The notes beneath the pieces are model-generated. The model did not search any database and was not told the DNA's origin. It saw only the letters and a program-made list of their open reading frames with translations. A DNA stretch of 64,000 nucleotides from Paramacrobiotus metropolitanus (taxonomy: Eukaryota > Tardigrada > Eutardigrada > Parachela > Macrobiotidae): NCBI RefSeq assembly GCF_019649055.1, contig NW_026570358.1, positions 248,001 through 312,000 on the forward strand. The letters run 5' to 3'. Positions 1 to 10,333 of this stretch are shown here, one piece after another; the first letter of the stretch is position 1; each line of letters begins with the position of its first letter. Position numbers and translations under genes: made by a program.

Positions 1-907
1 AAAAACGTTGGGGATGAAGGAACCGTGAAAGCATTAACGCTCTTTTCTCAAATTGGAACCAACTTCTATACAAGCCCGCACGGACGAATTACGGTTTATG
101 ACTACAAATACCTACTTAGCTTCTTTAGAAGCATTGTGTTGTAGTTTTGATAAAACGGAAACGGTATTGAAAATAATACAGTAGAAGTATAGATCTAATA
201 GTGATTAAAATGTAGTTTATCCAGCATACTTAGTACTTGTACAAATAGTAATCTGTGCGAGGATTTAGGCTTCTGCCTTTCTGTCCAGTAATTATCCAAG
301 CTCGAGAGAAAATTACGGTTCGTTGTAAGCATGCATGCGATTCGACATTAATTACTCCGAGTAAACGAACCGTACAACGCACCGAACCGTAGGGATGTCT
401 GCGACAACCAGCAAAGCTTACAAATCCAAAATAAATGTTGAGCTAATGGATACAAAGGGGTCCATCACTGCCAGTAGTGGGTAAAAGGTGATATCATGCA
501 TGACATTGGAGAGCGGCCGAAATCCTGGCACAGATGATTATATGCTTCTGTTAGCTTAGTATTCATATACTAGTACCTAATAATGAAACACGAAGCAAAA
601 TCAGTTCAGCATTATATTTATGTACCGCAGAATGTTTTCCCAGTCTCCTTCATCCGTTCCGTACTGCTGGTTTTTTGGTGCCAAGTAAATTACTCCATTG
701 ACTTTACAGGCAACGAATTTATACGCATTTTGATTCGAGAAGTAATTTGGAGCGCTCACACCGGGCTGCGGTACTGGCAAGATTGTTGTTGAAAGTCCCA
801 GGAGAGTGCGCAGCAGCGTACCGGAGCAAATTACATGAGGACTGTGGAAAATAGATACAGTACGAAATCAACAATATTATAGTAGGTAGTGTTGGAAACA
901 CAAGCAA
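1..907. other. Left-edge intergenic sequence
   Basis: I see no convincing gene here. A short inverted motif around 310-390 (TTACGGTTCGTT followed by AAACGAACCGTA, then another CGAACCGTA) may be the remains of a small foldback element. Short open frames in the stretch have no recognisable composition or motif. Confidence 0.4.
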
Positions 908-1294
908 CTATTGCGCAACCTTAACGGCGTACCAAATACCATTTTCCCAAAACAACTCTTGATTTGCATCTATCCACTGTTTCAGATGGTAGAGAGGTTT
1001 CCACTGATGCGTCGAATGCTTCCCAAAATCATCTCGCTCTGCAGTCGCAACGGTTAAGTCATAGTTCTGTATACGGCTCCATTGGTCAGATAACTTTGGC
1101 AACAATGCTCTTTCCTTGTCCAGGATAGAGGTGGTGTGCTGATCCCCATCCGTAATTTTCAGTCCATAGCAGCCTAATTCTACTACGTCGGGGCTGCAGT
1201 ATACAGAAACATAAGAATATATAGGATAAGGGTCAAGGCGTGAGATCTGTTCGTGTTGAAAAACCGCCATTTCTATCTGCGTTTTCGTTTGCAA
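908..1294 (-). CDS. Hypothetical 128-residue ORF
   Basis: An uninterrupted minus-strand frame begins at ATG 1294 and ends at a stop at 908. The product is mixed polar with no signal peptide, membrane span or known motif. Tryptophan-rich stretches near the C-terminus (residues about 97-125, with WKPLYHLKQW and ENGIWYAV) look protein-like rather than random. It lies just outside the 3' LTR of the giant Gypsy element, so it could be an exon of a host gene or an old fragment. I do not recognise it. A chance ORF is possible. Confidence 0.3.
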   Translation of the reverse strand: MQTKTQIEMAVFQHEQISRLDPYPIYSYVSVYCSPDVVELGCYGLKITDGDQHTTSILDKERALLPKLSDQWSRIQNYDLTVATAERDDFGKHSTHQWKPLYHLKQWIDANQELFWENGIWYAVKVAQ

Positions 1295-1565
1295 TTAATG
1301 ACAGGAGGTACTGACAGGAATGGTGATCTACCATGAATAATGTCGTTTAATTTCTTGTATTTTTGATTTATACGGCAAGCGCATTACAGTATATACTGTA
1401 TAAAATTTAGATTCCTAATTAAGCGCTTGAGAGGAATTGCGGTATGACACGTAAACAGCACATTAACGGCTGAACTGATAACAAACCGACGCCTCTCGCC
1501 GATAAAAGCTACTTGATTATAGATAAACCGCTAAACAGCTGATAGTCTGGTAATACATAAAGTAG

Positions 1566-1925
1566 TCTAATGGTAGATCCAGAATAGATCCACAGACGGA
1601 GACAGAAACGGAATCTATCCCGTGGAAGTGAGCAATACGATCTGGATTGCGAACTATTGCGAAATCACAAAACGTCGCACCGTAAACTGCTGACTTTTTA
1701 ATATTGAAAGTCTGGAGAACAGAAATCAACAAGTGATCGGCGCAGCTCGATCGTAAAACGTAGAGCCCGTTCAACAGTGTGCAACACTGTGCAGCACGTG
1801 CTATGCCGCGCCCACTATCAAAACGCAAGCCAATCAGAAGAGACACAACACAGACACGTAATCCAAAGGCGTAGCGCCACAGGCGTAGCGCCACTGACGT
1901 GAACGCTAGTGATCCCAGTCTCACA
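1566..1925 (-). repeat. 3' LTR of the giant Gypsy element
   Basis: This is a direct repeat of 18248-18603. On the minus strand it starts TGTGAGAC and ends CCATTAGA. The long common core includes a stretch around the GATCGGCGCAGCTCGATCG palindrome (about 1736-1754; 18419-18437 in the other copy). The adjacent interior sequence (1926-1945) is not a good polypurine tract, which is a weakness of the assignment. The 170-residue frame across it is LTR sequence, not a gene. Confidence 0.75.
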
Positions 1926-2029
1926 TGCCTCTGGGGGGATTCCGAGCTCCTGTGAGGCTGGACACACTCCCGAATCCACGAGAAGACGACGGTCGCCAGT
2001 GTCTGTGCGTGCTCAAAAGAAAACATCAA

Positions 2030-4120
2030 ATTCTCTTATTCCATTTTATCACATCAGTTCCATAAGGCACAATTCCATTTAATACGATGCGAATAAAGAG
2101 ATCCAATTTATAAAAATACTATCATAGAACAGATCAACAGTTAAAAAGATCAACAAAAGTATTAATCAAAATGTAGACTAGGATCCTCCATTTCTGACTC
2201 GTAAAGGTCACAGGTCCTGTCCACCGTTTTCCGCACATTGGCCCATTCCGCTCCATTGAGCAATTCTGCGCATCCATAGTGCGACTTCATCACAATCCGC
2301 TTGAGAATCAGGTGCGTATCAAGTACGACTTAAGAATACTGCTTCATCTTTGGAATAAGGTGCGTATCAATTGTACGACTTCAAAATGAGATCCAATAAA
2401 GGTCATGGAGGGACGTCTTTAAGACAAGCATGATTTGCTTCCTCCCTGGTAAGGTCATCCTGTATGAAGATGATCTGTTGAGATGTGCGACTCGTTTCGG
2501 GTTAATGGTCCCAAAGGTCATGCAACTTGAATTCCATTCCGGTGACTCTTTTGGGCAATTGATGATCCCAAAGGTCATCCCACTCTTCAAAACTTCCATT
2601 AAAGGTCATGGAGGGACTTAGCCAATTTTCTGCGGCTTTCAAGCACTTCTTTGCTTGCCTCCCTGGTAAAGACTTGATTTGACCTTTCCGTCGCACATCC
2701 AACTTCAACATGCCTCGAGCGGCCAGAGTGCCGGCAAGTTTACCGTAGCATCTCTGATGGGGCCGGCTAGTTACCGCATTGAATTTACCCCATGAAATTT
2801 CCACCTCTAATCTTTTACTCTTGTTCGCCGCCTGTGGCCCATGTTAATACGAGAAATCCGGCTCGATTACCGTAGTTTTTCTCGTTCCGCTTTTGACACT
2901 GAATCGCTCAAAAAGAGTGCCGGCACAGTTTACCGTAACAACTCTAATGAGGCCGGCTAGTTGCCGCATTAATTTCAACCCTAATAGGTATTCCACATGA
3001 TTTCTTTATCCCTTCGATTCTGTGCTATAAACGCTGAAAACAACAAGTACACGAACGCGGTTTCAGTAATATGTTACGTGACCTTTATACTTTACCATTG
3101 CGCTTAGTTAGGCTATACCGTACTGAACTGAGACTTTCGCATTCAATTCTTATTCCGATGACCTTTCGTTACTTTAACGTGATGACCTTTCCCGTGCCAT
3201 TTTTCAGTTCAATCGTCTCATTCTAACACGGTGACCTTTCACGCTTTTGACGTTTTCACCAGTTCTCCAGCGATAACTAACATTCAACTGTTTCTGATCT
3301 GTTCGCCATTATTCGAGTACAAAGTTCTTCCAGTTCTAAGTTCACAGCCTTGTAATTCGAAAGGTCATGTCGTTCCATTTGTTCGACATATATTATCCAA
3401 TGTCGCATCCGTTATGACCACGGTTTCTCCGTCGCTGAAGCCTCTTTCAACAGTGTAAACAACGATTTTTTTGAACCACCTGTCGCGCGGAGTCCGCTTC
3501 TGCATCTACTGCCGCTCTTTCCATGGGTGCACGACCTTTTCTTTCAAAGTCTCGTAACCTTTCGGTTGTTCCGTAGACACGAAACTCTCTTGACCTTTAG
3601 GTTGCGCTTCCTTCTCCACGGTTCCAGACGTCTGTTGACCTTTAGGCTGTTCGTCTTTTTCTGTGAAAGTCCCGTGACCTTGAGTCGGTCTGTCGCTTGA
3701 CCTTTCACTTTGACACCTTATGGTTTTCGGTAATCCGGCTTCACAACCTCGTCTGATGACCTTTCATTTTTGCTGATCCAGATCTTTCGTAACCTTTTGG
3801 CTGTTCCATTTGGATTTCTGCCGGAGTCTCTTACCAATTCGATTGACCTTTCACTTCTCTCGTCTGATTCAGTCCGTGTCTGATGACCTTTCGACTGGAG
3901 GACCTTCCTGTTGACTTTTCATCCATGATGACCTTTCTGGTGTCCGTTTCGATGACCTTTTGACCTTTTAACAATTTTGAATGACTTTTCGTCAGAGTTT
4001 GGTGACCTTTACACTATCAACGAAAACGATAACGATTGGCTGGTGTACTTTGTATGACCTTTACACCTTCCGAACTTCTATTTTTAGTGCCATTGATCCC
4101 ATTAATCATGTTTATGTGGG
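2030..4120 (-). other. 3' noncoding region of the giant Gypsy element
   Basis: No ORF of note lies between the last coding ORF and the 3' LTR. The stretch is dominated by AAAGGTCA octamers. In 2.2-2.62 kb they lie in the orientation opposite to that of 3.0-4.1 kb. The phrase AAAGGTCATGGAGGGAC occurs twice (2399 and 2603). Broken octamers such as GTAACCTTT, GACCTTCC and TTGACTTTTC are mixed in, as expected if copies decay after arising. Confidence 0.7.
2733..2980. repeat. Duplicated 60-bp block with GCCGGCTAGTT core
   Basis: Positions 2733-2796 and 2917-2980 are imperfect direct repeats, each running from GAGTGCCGGCA through TTTACCGTA to GCCGGCTAGTT and CCGCATT. They lie in the 3' noncoding part of the giant Gypsy element. 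It is a local duplication of unknown role. Confidence 0.75.
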
Positions 4121-4879
4121 TTATTTGTTTTCGCGTCCTTTAGTTATCCGATCAAGGAGTTCTTTCTCGGCTGCATCCTCAGGTTCGCCTCTTTGAGTTA
4201 GCAGTTCCGTAGGAGTTGGTTTCTTCTTCTTCTGCTTGACCTTTCGCTCGTTGATTGCTTTCGCTATATCGCGGCCCAATTGTTCAGCTTTTGATTTGAC
4301 CATCTCTATTTCCTCTTTTCTCTTCTCTATGAGGTCATTCTCATTATCAGTAGCAGTGCGTGGTTCGAAAAAGGGTTGTTGCAAATCCTTTTTGGAATTA
4401 CGCTCTGGTACATTAGAGCCAGTAGCAGTGCGTGGTTCGAAAAAATTCGAGTCGCGCTCTGATATCTCTGCGCCAGTTCGCTTTTTCGAAAGGTCTTTTT
4501 TGTTCAGTTCAAAATCGTTTTGCGAAGTGCGTTGTGTTACTTCGGTTTCATCTCCGTTTGCTAGTGACCTTTCTGCCAAATTCCCAGCTTCTGCGTTCAA
4601 CTTGATTGTAACTGCTGTTTCGAAATCCTTATCCTCTTTCCGCTTCCTTCCTTTCTTCTTCTTCGTTTTATCTCCGTTTAACCCATTCGTTTGACCTTCT
4701 CCCATTTCAGGTAGCGGAGGTGGTTCGAAAAATGGCTTCTGTTGTGTAACTGAGTCATTTTTCAGACCCCGCTCTGTCGTCATCTTTTCCGTTAGCTTTC
4801 TCAGTTTCGGATAGCAGAAATGGTTCGAAAAAAGATTTTTCCAAATCTTTTTGAGTACGCTCTGTTGCCTTTTCCTCAT
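4121..4879 (-). CDS. Gypsy C-terminal basic tail with FFEP repeats
   Basis: This 252-residue frame overlaps the end of the integrase ORF by about 125 bp in another frame. It is highly charged (Lys/Glu-rich, with KKKKGRKRK near residue 75) and repeats a short FFEP motif three times (FFEPPPLPE, then FFEPRTAT twice). A fourth FFEP copy, FFEPFLLSE, lies in the overlapping integrase frame. Because the same peptide continues across two frames, the two ORFs were probably once a single reading frame and an indel separates them. The basic run may serve as a nuclear-localisation or nucleic-acid-binding tail (inference). No catalytic motif is visible. Confidence 0.55.
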   Translation of the reverse strand: MRKRQQSVLKKIWKNLFSNHFCYPKLRKLTEKMTTERGLKNDSVTQQKPFFEPPPLPEMGEGQTNGLNGDKTKKKKGRKRKEDKDFETAVTIKLNAEAGNLAERSLANGDETEVTQRTSQNDFELNKKDLSKKRTGAEISERDSNFFEPRTATGSNVPERNSKKDLQQPFFEPRTATDNENDLIEKRKEEIEMVKSKAEQLGRDIAKAINERKVKQKKKKPTPTELLTQRGEPEDAAEKELLDRITKGRENK

Positions 4880-6158
4880 CTGGTAATGGAGGGTGCCATG
4901 GTTTCAACCGGTCGATCGAAACCACCTTTAAGTCTGCTTCCTTCTTCGGGTTCTGCTCAATGACCTCGGCTTCGTTTGGTCGCGGGAAACTGAGAATTTT
5001 CCACACTTTATCGTATTTCGACTTAAAGTCCGATTGGTTTTCTTTTTTCCCTTGTTTCGTATCCTTTGGTAGCCGTATCAATACGAAATCTCCCACTTTA
5101 AAGTTCGGCTCAGACTTCTTCTTGTTGTAAATCTCCGCGTTCTTCTCATAAGCGTCTTTAATATTACACCGTGCCACTTCTTCTGCAAAGGTCAAGTTCT
5201 TCTTCATGGTCTCCACCCATTCGTCTGGAGTCCCATAATCATCGGGTATATTCGTTTTTGTAACCACATCTTCCGGCATTGTCATTTCTCTGCCGTGTAG
5301 CATATAGTATGCTGAATATCCCGTTGTGGCGTGTACGACTCTGTTCATCGCTGAAATAACATATGGGAGGTACTTGTTAAACTTTCTTTCATTTCCCGCT
5401 TTCAGGTATTGCGCCAAGCCATCCGCAATTGTCTGCATCTGCCTTTCAACTTGGCCTTGACCTTCTGGGTGATATGCGGTTCCAAATGTGTGCTTAATCT
5501 TAAACACATTGGTGACCTTTGCCAATACTTCAGCTGTAAAGTGTCGTCCGCGATCCGTATGCAGGATGTGCGGTGCTCCGTGTACCAATATCACGTGCTT
5601 CACGAACACTTTAGCGAATTCTTTAGCCGTTGCTGTTTTCATCGGTACCGCGATCACGTATTTCGTCAGTTGGTCGATAAATACCGCTATGTACTTGTAT
5701 CCACGTTTCTTCGTCGGTAGCAACGGTCCTTTCAGATCAGCGTACACTCGGAAGAACGGATGTCCGACCTTTATCTCTTGTAATTTTCCTGGCGGGCATT
5801 TCCTCGGTGTTTTACGAAACTGACATCCTTGGCAGGCGAGAATGTAATTCTTCACATCTGTACTCATCCTGTCCCAGTAATATCGTAGTCGAATTGCAGA
5901 TAATGTCTTTTCGAATCCCAGATGTCCTGCCGCCTTCTCGTCGTGCAATGCGTGAATTATCGCTCTTCGCATGGACAACGGTACCACATATGACCTTTCT
6001 AGTTTGCCATTTTTATCCTTTACTCGGTATAATATACCGTTCCACAACTGGTAATGTACTTCAAATTTAGATCTTGTCTCCGCGTCTGGTAGATGTTCCA
6101 ATTCATCTATGATCATTGCCAGATGGGGATCTTTTAACTGTTTATTCCGCAATTGCAA
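4755..6158 (-). CDS. Gypsy integrase
   Basis: The enzyme inserts the cDNA copy into host chromosomes. The 467-residue frame holds, in order, the H2C2 zinc-binding domain (residues about 70-120, with GHLGFEKT, RYYWDRM and CQGCQ), the DDE core (YADLKGP, HTDRGRHF and the E in GQGQVERQ, about 135-245), and a C-terminal module with NFKVGDFVLIRLP and the terminal SIDRLKPWHPP, typical of the GPY/F-type Gypsy integrase tail. All three catalytic acidic residues are present. It overlaps the RT ORF by 25 bp in another frame (6134-6158). That overlap could be a frameshift site or a mutation, and I cannot decide which. The start used is the first ATG; true translation would be from a polyprotein. Confidence 0.9.
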   Translation of the reverse strand: MQLRNKQLKDPHLAMIIDELEHLPDAETRSKFEVHYQLWNGILYRVKDKNGKLERSYVVPLSMRRAIIHALHDEKAAGHLGFEKTLSAIRLRYYWDRMSTDVKNYILACQGCQFRKTPRKCPPGKLQEIKVGHPFFRVYADLKGPLLPTKKRGYKYIAVFIDQLTKYVIAVPMKTATAKEFAKVFVKHVILVHGAPHILHTDRGRHFTAEVLAKVTNVFKIKHTFGTAYHPEGQGQVERQMQTIADGLAQYLKAGNERKFNKYLPYVISAMNRVVHATTGYSAYYMLHGREMTMPEDVVTKTNIPDDYGTPDEWVETMKKNLTFAEEVARCNIKDAYEKNAEIYNKKKSEPNFKVGDFVLIRLPKDTKQGKKENQSDFKSKYDKVWKILSFPRPNEAEVIEQNPKKEADLKVVSIDRLKPWHPPLPDEEKATERTQKDLEKSFFEPFLLSETEKANGKDDDRAGSEK

Positions 6159-9100
6159 GTTTGAGTCATCAACCTCTTCTTCGTCACCTTGCAGGTTGAC
6201 AATGCGGACTGTCGCTGTACTGAGTTCATTCCAGTCTTTGATGACCTTGCAGCGTGGTAACGGTTTGTACCTCTTTTCATTTGTTTTGGGAATCTCAGCA
6301 ACTTAATCGGACACTCGTTCAACGCTTGTGTAACTTTGTCCGTTTCCCAAAGGTCATCTCCCTTTTCCGCTGCTTTATCAAGTCCAGTGACCTTTCCATT
6401 TTGCATTTTAGGTTCCGTGTCAAGTCCGGTGACCTTTAAGTCACTGACAGCGGGCAACCAGCTTTTCACTCGGTTCACTTGTGCTTCGTTTTCAGCCGAC
6501 TCATTCGCCGTAGCTGAAGTGACCTTTAATCGTTTTTCTCGTTGTTCCACCATCTGTAGGAACAGCTGACCGATTTCGATTGCTGGTTCTTTCGTGTCAA
6601 ATTCCTTCTTGTAATCCTCGAAGTTTGGAATCTCATCAAATTCTTCTTCTTGACACGTCGGGCCTTCGATCGGCGCTCTTGATAATGCATCCGCGTTGTC
6701 GCAGTATTTTCCCGGTTTGTATTCGATTTTGAACTGGTGACCTTGTAATGCCATTGCCCATCTCGTCAGACGCGGGTTCATCCCAACTTTATTCGTCTCT
6801 GACCTCAGCAAGTTTGTCAGCGCCTGATGATCCGTCCTTACGGTAAATTCGGCATAATCGATGTACGGCTTGAATTTCCTGACAGCGAACACTACTGCCA
6901 GACATTCCCATTCCGTTACGCCGTAATTTTTCTCGGCTCCATGCAAGACGCGGCTCGCATATGCGATTGGGTGTCCATCTTGTGACAGTACAGCTCCAAT
7001 TCCTTCTTTGCTCGCGTCGCATTCGATGACGGTCGGTTTTGCTGGGTCAAATTTTGCCAATACTGGACCTTCACACAACAACTTTTTCAAGCTATTGAAC
7101 TCTTCCTCATGTACTGCTGTCCAGTCTTTTTTTACGTGTTTATCTTGTCTCAGCAACTCATACAAGTGGCAAGTCTTCTGTGCGTATCCCATTATGAACT
7201 TGCGATAATAATTTGCCAGTCCAAGGAATGACCTTAACTGCCTTTCCGTTTGAGGTCGTTTGAATTCTGAGACCGCGGTGACCTTTTCCGGATCCATTCT
7301 GATTCCATCTTCGCTGAGTATGTGACCCAGGAATCCCATTTGTCTCATTCCAAATTCACACTTGGTTGGTTTAATCGTGAATCCCGCTTCAACCAGACTC
7401 ATTAAGACATTTCGCAGATTCTGCATGAAGATCGCCCAAGTCTTTCCGGCGAAGATAACATCATCAATGTACCCGAAAACACATCCTTTTCTTTTCGCTT
7501 TTGAGAGTACTTTGTCCATGCACAACTGGAATGTTGCTGGTCCGTTGCACACTCCGAATGGCATTCGTTTAAACCGGTACATTCCATCTTGCGTTACAAA
7601 GGTCGTCTTGTTGATAGACGCCGGATCCATTGGGATCTGCCAGAATCCACTTTGTAAATCCATTTTTCCATAATATTTGTTGCCCGCACACGCATCGAGC
7701 AATTCATCTGGGTTCGGTAGCGGATAATTGTTCTTTCTCGTTAACTTATTAAGCATGATGTAATTGACACAAAATCTTGTTCCCATTGTTCCATCACCGT
7801 TTTTCTTTACTGCCAGCACGACTGGGAAACTCCACTCGGCGTCTGACGGCTCAATTACATCTTGTGCCAACATTTCTTCGATATGCTTCGTTATAAACTC
7901 ACGGCCTGTCCAACTCGTTCTGGCCGGGTTACACTTAACTGGCTTTGCATCTCCCGTGTCAATTACGTGAGTGACCCCTTTTACATCTCCATACGGTTTC
8001 TTTGATGTGGGTAAGACTTTCCAGAATTCCCAAAACGCGTTGTACACGTCGTTTTTCTGCTCTTGGGTAAGGTCAGGCCCCAATTTCAAGTTTTCGATTA
8101 TCTTTTTCAGTTCAGCTTTTGTTGTATCGTCCACCTCAGGGTCTTCGAGTACGTTTTTTACTGTCCCTGCGTTGACCTTTACATTCTCCATATGTTCATA
8201 CGGTTCGACGTATCCGAGAAGCTGATTTTTCTTCACGATCCGATATTTGCTACTGTGATTCGCAATAACGATCTCGAAGTACTTTCCTCTGTGATCCGTC
8301 ACTCCTGCCAACGGTTGCACCTCAGTTTCCACTTGTGGGACCGGTGTAAACATCAACTTGTTTTGAGCCGGTGCATATTTTCCCATCTTGACCTTTACAC
8401 GTGTGCAGTTTGACGGTTTCAATTTGATTCGTTGGTCGCTGTAGACTTTGATCACGTCTTTCGACATTCTGGCTTTTTCCACTTTCAATCTTCTGACTTT
8501 AATATCCTTTTCTTTTTCTTCATCTACTTCGTCATCCTCATCCAAGTCCATTAAATCCTCTTGCTCCGAAAGGTCACTTACACCTGAATCTTCCGAAGTC
8601 GTTGAATTATCACTTGAACTCGTCCACTCGGAGTCGGAGTTACTGCTCTCATATTCTTGTGCAGTGGCTTGACCTTTGTCAGCCTTTTCGAGTGGACGCT
8701 CATCAACTCCTTCATCTTCTGATGAAAGGTCACTTTCGTTTTCTCGCGAATCGCTAAGTTTTTTCGTTTTCGAATTTTTGAGCAGGGGTTTGTCCCCTTC
8801 TTTTGCCTTTCGCCCATTTCGTGCGGCTACTCTCGGGTGACTCCTCGCTACTCGAATTCTCGTTGGTGACCTTTCTGATTGATCGGAGTTTGACCTTTCT
8901 TCGTCCGATTTTGACTTTTCCGATTCATTTATTTCTTCGGGGCTCGTTAATGGTTTTTCGGTCAACTCGACCGGCGGACATTCCTCACCGTTATCGAGTG
9001 ACCTATCCCCGTTTTTTGCCTCAGTTACTGGGTTTTGCTGTTCCTTCGATATTCGTTCAACTTCTTCTTTAAACTTCTTCCACATTTCGCCTCTGTCCGT

Positions 9101-9652
9101 TAACATCTGTGCAATGTCGAAAGCCGATTTTGAACTTTCTTCTGTTTCATTCGATTGTCCTTCGGCTATCTCTTGAACTGGTTCCTCTTTCTCTGCTTCT
9201 TTGACAGTCCCTTTATTGGCTTCATCCTGTTGAACTGTTTCGTAACCTTTAGGTCGTTTAGGACCAACAAAGTTGCAGTTTGCCATCAGCTCTTCGGTGA
9301 CCCATTCATCATTTGGAATCGTTTCATACATGCACCATGTATCACCGCCTCGTTCGGGGTAGTCCACTCCATCTGGATCTGGTGCAAAGGTCACCTTTTT
9401 CTTTTGCATTAATCCCGGTAACCTTCTTTTCCGGGTTACCTGTAGTTCTCGCATTTCTTTTACGTCAAATTTGGGGATTTCTTCCTCGAATTTCTTCCAG
9501 TATTTCTCAAATGCTTTTTCGTTTCCCTCTTTTAACGCGTTGTAGTACACTTCAAGTGATTCGTAGACAGGTGTACCAAGTCCTGCCGGAAGATGATCGT
9601 TCTCCTTCGCCTTTATACATGTGGTTCGCACGGAAGTCCCAGAAAAGGTCAA
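6134..9652 (-). CDS. Gypsy reverse transcriptase and RNase H polyprotein
   Basis: The 1172-residue frame has a long acidic, low-complexity N-terminal half (residues 1-400, Glu/Ser/Asp-rich) followed by reverse transcriptase. RT motifs seen are YYGKMDLQSGFWQI (about 665), FGVCNGPATFQ (about 705) and the catalytic box GYIDDVIF (about 730), with YIDD in place of the commoner YVDD. RNase H follows with ECDASKEGIGAVLSQ, ASRVLHGAEKNY, EWECLAVVFA and RTDHQAL (about 880-960). The thumb/connection motif LGLANYYRKFI is typical of Ty3/Gypsy. The octamer is embedded repeatedly, for example as KVTGLD twice near the C-terminus and as ERS elsewhere. The last 100 residues are non-conserved and precede the integrase frame. 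The RT core is intact. Confidence 0.92.
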   Translation of the reverse strand: MTFSGTSVRTTCIKAKENDHLPAGLGTPVYESLEVYYNALKEGNEKAFEKYWKKFEEEIPKFDVKEMRELQVTRKRRLPGLMQKKKVTFAPDPDGVDYPERGGDTWCMYETIPNDEWVTEELMANCNFVGPKRPKGYETVQQDEANKGTVKEAEKEEPVQEIAEGQSNETEESSKSAFDIAQMLTDRGEMWKKFKEEVERISKEQQNPVTEAKNGDRSLDNGEECPPVELTEKPLTSPEEINESEKSKSDEERSNSDQSERSPTRIRVARSHPRVAARNGRKAKEGDKPLLKNSKTKKLSDSRENESDLSSEDEGVDERPLEKADKGQATAQEYESSNSDSEWTSSSDNSTTSEDSGVSDLSEQEDLMDLDEDDEVDEEKEKDIKVRRLKVEKARMSKDVIKVYSDQRIKLKPSNCTRVKVKMGKYAPAQNKLMFTPVPQVETEVQPLAGVTDHRGKYFEIVIANHSSKYRIVKKNQLLGYVEPYEHMENVKVNAGTVKNVLEDPEVDDTTKAELKKIIENLKLGPDLTQEQKNDVYNAFWEFWKVLPTSKKPYGDVKGVTHVIDTGDAKPVKCNPARTSWTGREFITKHIEEMLAQDVIEPSDAEWSFPVVLAVKKNGDGTMGTRFCVNYIMLNKLTRKNNYPLPNPDELLDACAGNKYYGKMDLQSGFWQIPMDPASINKTTFVTQDGMYRFKRMPFGVCNGPATFQLCMDKVLSKAKRKGCVFGYIDDVIFAGKTWAIFMQNLRNVLMSLVEAGFTIKPTKCEFGMRQMGFLGHILSEDGIRMDPEKVTAVSEFKRPQTERQLRSFLGLANYYRKFIMGYAQKTCHLYELLRQDKHVKKDWTAVHEEEFNSLKKLLCEGPVLAKFDPAKPTVIECDASKEGIGAVLSQDGHPIAYASRVLHGAEKNYGVTEWECLAVVFAVRKFKPYIDYAEFTVRTDHQALTNLLRSETNKVGMNPRLTRWAMALQGHQFKIEYKPGKYCDNADALSRAPIEGPTCQEEEFDEIPNFEDYKKEFDTKEPAIEIGQLFLQMVEQREKRLKVTSATANESAENEAQVNRVKSWLPAVSDLKVTGLDTEPKMQNGKVTGLDKAAEKGDDLWETDKVTQALNECPIKLLRFPKQMKRGTNRYHAARSSKTGMNSVQRQSALSTCKVTKKRLMTQTCNCGINS

Positions 9653-10316
9653 CTCTCGCTTCTTCCCACATTTCTCCTTCTTCGGTCATCTCTTCTATCT
9701 CTCGTTCAAATCTCCTTTCTGTTGCTACCGGATCGAGAGGATCTTGGATTCCTTTCTCCACACGTTGCAACCAATGGTTTAGCCATCTGCCTCTTCCGAT
9801 TATAAAACTTTCCACGCATGACAACCACGTTCGATATCTATTCCAATGATACCGTTCGATGTGTGGTTTCCACATTTCGTTTGTCCGCATGATGCTTTTC
9901 ACTTCCTTTTGGGCATGACCTTTAAGGTCTGCTAATGCGGCATTACATCTTGGCCATTCTGAGAGGTCATCTTGGGAGGCATTTTCACAACATTCCACGC
10001 ATTCCCATTGTGGTTGCACTCTGCACGGATCCTCAAAGTAACCGTGGTGACAACTCCCGGCTCGTTCTTCTGGAGTTAATGTCCTTTGACTCGCTTGAGG
10101 TTTAACATCTTCCCGTGTTGTGGCGTCTTGTTCACATTCGATTGGGGTCACGCTTTTATCCTCCGAGGATATTTCAATGACCTCTAGTTCTTTTTCTGTT
10201 CGGTGACCTTTCAACTGTTCGAGTGCCTTGTCGCGGATTTCGCTTGTAAACATCTGTTCCTCTTCAGCTATTCGTTTCAAAACTCGTAACCTTTCACTCT
10301 TTTTATCCTTCCCCAC
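9552..10316 (-). CDS. Gypsy ORF between protease and RT
   Basis: A 254-residue frame lies between the protease-bearing ORF and the RT ORF and overlaps the RT ORF by about 100 bp in another frame. It is charged and Trp-rich, with a cysteine-containing stretch (PCRVQPQWECVECCENAS, about residue 98-115) that does not fit a known zinc knuckle. No function is evident. It may be a linker of the polyprotein separated by indels. The octamer appears in it as KGH (LKGHRTEKE and DLKGHAQKE). Confidence 0.5.
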   Translation of the reverse strand: MGKDKKSERLRVLKRIAEEEQMFTSEIRDKALEQLKGHRTEKELEVIEISSEDKSVTPIECEQDATTREDVKPQASQRTLTPEERAGSCHHGYFEDPCRVQPQWECVECCENASQDDLSEWPRCNAALADLKGHAQKEVKSIMRTNEMWKPHIERYHWNRYRTWLSCVESFIIGRGRWLNHWLQRVEKGIQDPLDPVATERRFEREIEEMTEEGEMWEEARVDLFWDFRANHMYKGEGERSSSGRTWYTCLRIT

Positions 10317-10333
10317 TTTAGCCGTCTTTATTT

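Noticed and set aside
1517-2029. 170-residue minus-strand ORF
   Set aside because: Runs through the LTR repeat; the corresponding frame in the other LTR is broken.
4236-4694. 152-residue plus-strand ORF
   Set aside because: Shadow of the Lys/Glu-rich minus-strand Gypsy tail; its Ser/Phe-rich product is the antisense of that composition.
6134-6158. Programmed frameshift between RT and integrase
   Set aside because: I could not identify a convincing slippery heptamer with a downstream structure, and other frame breaks in the element make mutation at least as likely.
9313-9849. 178-residue plus-strand ORF
   Set aside because: Antisense to the RT ORF and the ORF preceding it; no domain.
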